Assembly: GCF_013363755.1 (NCBI RefSeq)
Contig: NZ_CP054840.1
Location: 1,543,501 to 1,607,500, forward strand
DNA length: 64,000 bases
From: Comamonas antarctica
Lineage (GTDB): Bacteria; Pseudomonadota; Gammaproteobacteria; Burkholderiales; Burkholderiaceae_C
Direction of reading: 5' to 3'
Of the stretch, positions 61,681 to 64,000 are shown one piece after another. The notes under the pieces are model-generated. The model had not been told where the DNA came from. It worked only from the letters and a program-made list of their open reading frames with translations, and did not search any database. The position numbers were made by a program, and so were the translations under genes. Positions within the stretch are counted from its first letter, which is position 1. Each line of letters opens with the position of its first letter.

Positions 61681-62058
61681 GGGGCTGTCCTGGTTTCGAC
61701 GTGGGTTCGGAGCCGGTGTGGTGCATGTCGAGCTTGAATGACGCTCGTAAATCTCCGTTCAACAAAAGTAACTGCAAACGACGAACGTTTCGCACTCGCC
61801 GCTTAATCCGGTGAGCTTTGCAACAGCACGTTGATGGGCTGGGCAAGGGGGTCGCAAGACCTCCCGGCTGCAAAGGAATTTTCATCAACTGGTTCTGTGC
61901 CGGGTACCTTGGTATGGAACGAGAAAATAGGGTACTGGCCTTGTTCACAGCGTGTGCCTGCGCGGTGACCGGGGCGAGATTCAAAACAGAGCGCTAAACA
62001 TGTAGATCTGCCCGGTAAAGGCTTGCGGACGCGGGTTCAATTCCCGCCAGCTCCACCA
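61681..62058 (+). ncRNA. ssrA: tmRNA
   Basis: The 378-nt RNA begins GGGGCTG and ends GCCAGCTCCACCA, which pair as the tRNA-like acceptor; the T-arm reads GGGTTCAATTCCC. The tag frame (61774-61806) encodes ANDERFALAA and stops with TAA; the resume codon is GCA. It frees stalled ribosomes and tags the product for degradation. A terminator follows at once. Confidence 0.95.
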
Positions 62059-62064
62059 TCCATG

Positions 62065-62096
62065 AAGGCCAAGTGATTGATTCACTTGGCCTTTTT
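62065..62096 (+). terminator. Terminator of ssrA
   Basis: AAGGCCAAGTGA (62065-62076) pairs with TCACTTGGCCTT (62082-62093) around TTGAT, then three more T. It begins 7 nt after the CCA end. Confidence 0.9.
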
Positions 62097-62151
62097 CGTT
62101 GCGTCGTTAAATGGCCGCAAACCGGTCTTTCAAAGGCCCCGGATAGCTAAG

Positions 62152-62925
62152 ATGGCTGCAAGCCATCTTGCCAATGACGCCATGCCCCGTTCCTTCCTGT
62201 TGAAAAGCGCTGACCCAGGTCTCGAAGATCGCCTGTTCAACGAGGCTTTCTGCCAGACGCTGGCCATGGTGATGGGACTGCGTCCCGTGGCCGTGCAACT
62301 GCAGGCATTTGGCGGGCGAAACTTTTTGCAGGTCGAGCGCTTTGATGTGGCAGCCGACGCGCCGGGGGTGGCCCGGCAGTTGCGGCAGGGAGACTTCCGC
62401 ACCGCGCTGGCTGCTGTGCCGCAGCCTACGGGCAAGCGCAATGGCGAGCTGGGTCTGGCGCAATGCTTTGCACTGTTGCGCAGTGCCGCTTGTCCCGCGA
62501 TGCCGCAGCTTTTGCGTTTTCTGGATTATGTGGTTTTCAATGCGTTGATCGGCAATGACGACGCCCACGCAGGCAGCTATTGCCTGCTGTACCCTGACCG
62601 GAATGCCGTGTTGGCGCCGCTGCATGGCACGTTGTCGACGGCGATCGACGTGCCGGGCGATGGCCGCATGGCCATGGGCATCGGCGGCCAATACCGGTTC
62701 AGCGAGCTTGAGGCGAAGAATTGGATGCGATTCGCGCAGGAAACCGGCCTGGGCGAAGCACGGGTACGCACGCAGGTACTCGAGATGGCGCGAACACTGC
62801 CGGTGGCGGCACGCCGGCTCTCCTTGCGGCACGACCTGGGGTTTGCCGAGATGACATTGGTCCCGCGCATAGTGGCTTTGGCGGCGCAGCGCTGCCATAT
62901 CGCCACGGCGGGTTTTGCTGCATGA
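62152..62925 (+). pseudogene. Degraded HipA-like kinase gene
   Basis: The frame keeps the middle and C-terminal parts of a HipA-like kinase: FLLKSADP, NEAFCQTLAMVMGL, VERFDV, QGDFRTAL and DYVVFNALIGNDDAHAGSYCLL. The usual N-terminal ~150 residues, including the ATP-binding loop, are absent. The metal-binding Asp of the YDLLS-type motif is replaced (APLHGTLST). It starts about 90 bp after ssrA. The start could also be at 62182. It is likely an inactive remnant of a toxin gene brought in by an element at the tmRNA end. No hipB is present. Confidence 0.7.
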
Positions 62926-62935
62926 CGAAAACCAC

Positions 62936-63046
62936 TCAGAGCAAAGGCGGCATGTTGCCTTTGGTGGCAACCGCGGCAATGAAGCCGAATGCCATGATGG
63001 AAAGCCAAAGCAGCAAGTAAAACAGGAATTTGATCGTTTGGGACAT
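62936..63046 (-). CDS. 36-residue membrane protein, unknown
   Basis: The 36-residue product starts MSQTIKFLFYLLLWLSIMAFG and has one membrane span (about residues 6-26), then a Lys-Gly-Asn tail. An upstream ATG would add 25 polar residues. It is convergent with the hipA remnant. The Shine-Dalgarno GGAT is weak, so it is a modest call. Confidence 0.5.
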   Translation of the reverse strand: MSQTIKFLFYLLLWLSIMAFGFIAAVATKGNMPPLL

Positions 63047-63380
63047 GGATGATCCGGGCCGAGAAAAGGCAATCGAAGTGTTGATTTGTTCCTTGTCTGG
63101 TGGCTCGCGCGCATGAGCCACCTTGATGGCGCAAGCGGATGCCGAAGGACGGGCCCCGCGTGCTCACGCGTCCATTCTTGGTGCGGTTGGCCACGCTGGA
63201 CGTAGGCCAACATCTCGTTACAACGCCGTTTGTGTTGGATGAGGTGTCGAAGTTCCCCGATCGTCCGCGCGTGTTCTGGATGGCAAGCTTTTCGCTGCCG
63301 GGGATGAACGGCAAAGGCCCGCGCATGGCGGGCCCGTTCGTTCCGTGGCGCAGGCCCCCGTTTCGGGGAGCCAAGGTCAC
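63047..63380. other. 334-bp spacer with two hairpins, no convincing gene
   Basis: The spacer has a perfect GGTGGCTC/GAGCCACC hairpin (63099-63122, loop of 8) and GGCCCGC/GCGGGCC (63316-63334, loop of 5). The latter, with UUU on the minus strand, may end the gene at 63381. An 84-codon plus-strand frame at 63139 lacks a Shine-Dalgarno sequence and looks spurious. Confidence 0.6.
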
Positions 63381-64000
63381 TCAGGAGGATTGATCCTTGC
63401 CCTTGGTGCCGCCGCTGTTTTGCTGCTGCTGCTCCAGGTTCTTGCTGTTTTCCTGGTTGCGATTGCTGCGCCAGGTGTTGAACTCATCCGAGAATTTCTT
63501 GTAGCGGTCGGCGCGCCAGCTTTCGTAGTCGTTGTCCAGGTTGCGCAGTTGTTCGCTGCGCCATTGCTGGTAATCGGGGTCGTGCTGGTTGTGCGACTGG
63601 GATTGGTGGCCCTCGTCGCGCATGCCGCCGCGCGAAAAACGGCTGGCGTCGCCATAGAAGCCTTCGTTGTAGCGGTCGCCGGACTGGCCGCCCCCGTAGC
63701 CACCGCGGCCGAAGCCGCCCTGGCCGCCACCGAATTGCTCACTGCGGGTGCTGTGGCCGTAGCCCGACTGGCGGCCGCCGCTGCCTTGGTCGAAGGCCTG
63801 CTGCTGGCGGTCCCAGCCGCCGTAGGAGCGGTCATCCTGGTATTGCTGGCCGCCGCCCTGGCCATGGCCCTGGGACTGGCGGTCCCAGCCGGAGCGGTCG
63901 TCCTGGTAGTTCTGGCCGCCGCCGTAGCCGCCATAGGTCGATGTGCCGGAGCCGCTGTAGCGGCTCGAGCCGTAGTCGGAACCGAAGTCGTGGCGGCCGG
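63381..64000 (-). CDS. Gly/Gln/Tyr-rich protein with charged C-terminus, 3' part
   Basis: The frame stays open from the window edge (about 206 residues seen) and stops at 63381. It begins within HDFGSDYGSSRYSG and continues as a Gly/Gln/Tyr/Arg/Asp-rich region with near repeats NYQDDRSGWDRQSQ and QYQDDRSYGGWDRQQQ, then QFGGGQGGFGRGGYGGGQ. The C-terminus has an ordered, charged part, DYQQWRSEQLRNLDNDYESW and RYKKFSDEFNTWRSNR, and ends in Gln/Lys/Ser. This layout recalls the SWFGD-domain stress proteins of Comamonadaceae, but the SWFGD part would lie beyond the edge. The other frames across this region are Ala/Thr-rich shadows. Confidence 0.75.
   Translation of the reverse strand, partial: GRHDFGSDYGSSRYSGSGTSTYGGYGGGQNYQDDRSGWDRQSQGHGQGGGQQYQDDRSYGGWDRQQQAFDQGSGGRQSGYGHSTRSEQFGGGQGGFGRGGYGGGQSGDRYNEGFYGDASRFSRGGMRDEGHQSQSHNQHDPDYQQWRSEQLRNLDNDYESWRADRYKKFSDEFNTWRSNRNQENSKNLEQQQQNSGGTKGKDQSS

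Noticed and set aside
63139..63393. An 84-codon plus-strand frame
   Set aside because: No ribosome binding site, no homology that I recognise, and it overlaps the end of the convincing minus-strand gene.
63377..63934. An Ala/Thr-rich minus-strand frame of 185 codons
   Set aside because: It is an off-frame reading of the Gly/Gln/Tyr-rich gene; the codon periodicity fits the frame ending at 63381.
62059..64000. Prophage or intact island at the tmRNA
   Set aside because: No integrase, no second copy of the ssrA end and no phage genes are present in the part that can be seen.

Overview
The window is high-GC bacterial chromosome, most likely from Comamonadaceae (Burkholderiales, Betaproteobacteria; a Comamonas, Delftia or Acidovorax relative). 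The evidence is a tmRNA whose tag reads ANDERFALAA, an aroA fused to cmk, the accessory order folC-SPOR protein-cvpA-purF-metZ, a phasin of the polyhydroxybutyrate type, and protein sequences that look betaproteobacterial throughout. No rRNA, CRISPR array, insertion sequence or intact prophage is visible. Most of the window is core genome, interrupted by small accessory or catabolic blocks.

Region by region. 1-3.4 kb: a minus-strand operon for a CoA-transferase, an HMG-CoA-lyase-type enzyme and the first codons of a third gene, with a divergent LysR regulator. 3.4-6.0 kb: two tandem paralogues of unknown function, each preceded by the same ~125-bp leader. 6.0-9.9 kb: TauE/SafE exporter with divergent LysR, a 23-residue membrane peptide, a membrane protein and a hemerythrin protein. 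9.9-13.0 kb: argG, ppnP, a glycine-zipper envelope protein and an ArsC-like reductase, all on minus. 13.1-20.2 kb: folC, SPOR protein, cvpA, purF, metZ, gltX on plus. 20.3-21.4 kb: a threefold tandem repeat of tRNA-Ala(GGC), tRNA-Glu(TTC), tRNA-Asp(GTC), with a promoter inside the end of gltX and a terminator at the far end.

21.6-28.9 kb is the most interesting metabolic block: TRAP solute receptor, fused TRAP permease, VOC protein, RuBisCO-like protein and DUF1537-type sugar-acid kinase in one minus-strand operon, facing a LacI regulator. It probably imports and degrades a sugar acid; the closest known logic is isoapionate/apionate catabolism, but the VOC enzyme is not part of the described routes. 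29-32.9 kb holds a short-chain dehydrogenase, a DUF305 protein, an iron-binding receptor, a phasin and a thioesterase. 33-40.4 kb runs pncB, nhaD-type antiporter, 2-hydroxyacid dehydrogenase, rmuC, an MFS transporter and a LOG-family protein. 40.7-46.8 kb is a complete Mrp/Pha cation/proton antiporter operon with fused A+B.

46.9-59.3 kb is a long minus-strand series gyrA, serC, pheA, tyrA, aroA-cmk, rpsA, ihfB, lapA, lapB, comEA-like: the proteobacterial aromatic/serine/ribosomal 'supraoperon' extended on both sides. 59.5-62.1 kb is ompA-like, ubiG, gph and ssrA (tmRNA) on plus. Just after ssrA lies a degraded hipA-like gene, which may mark an old integration at the tmRNA 3' end, then a small membrane protein and the 3' part of a Gly/Gln/Tyr-rich protein that runs off the window end.
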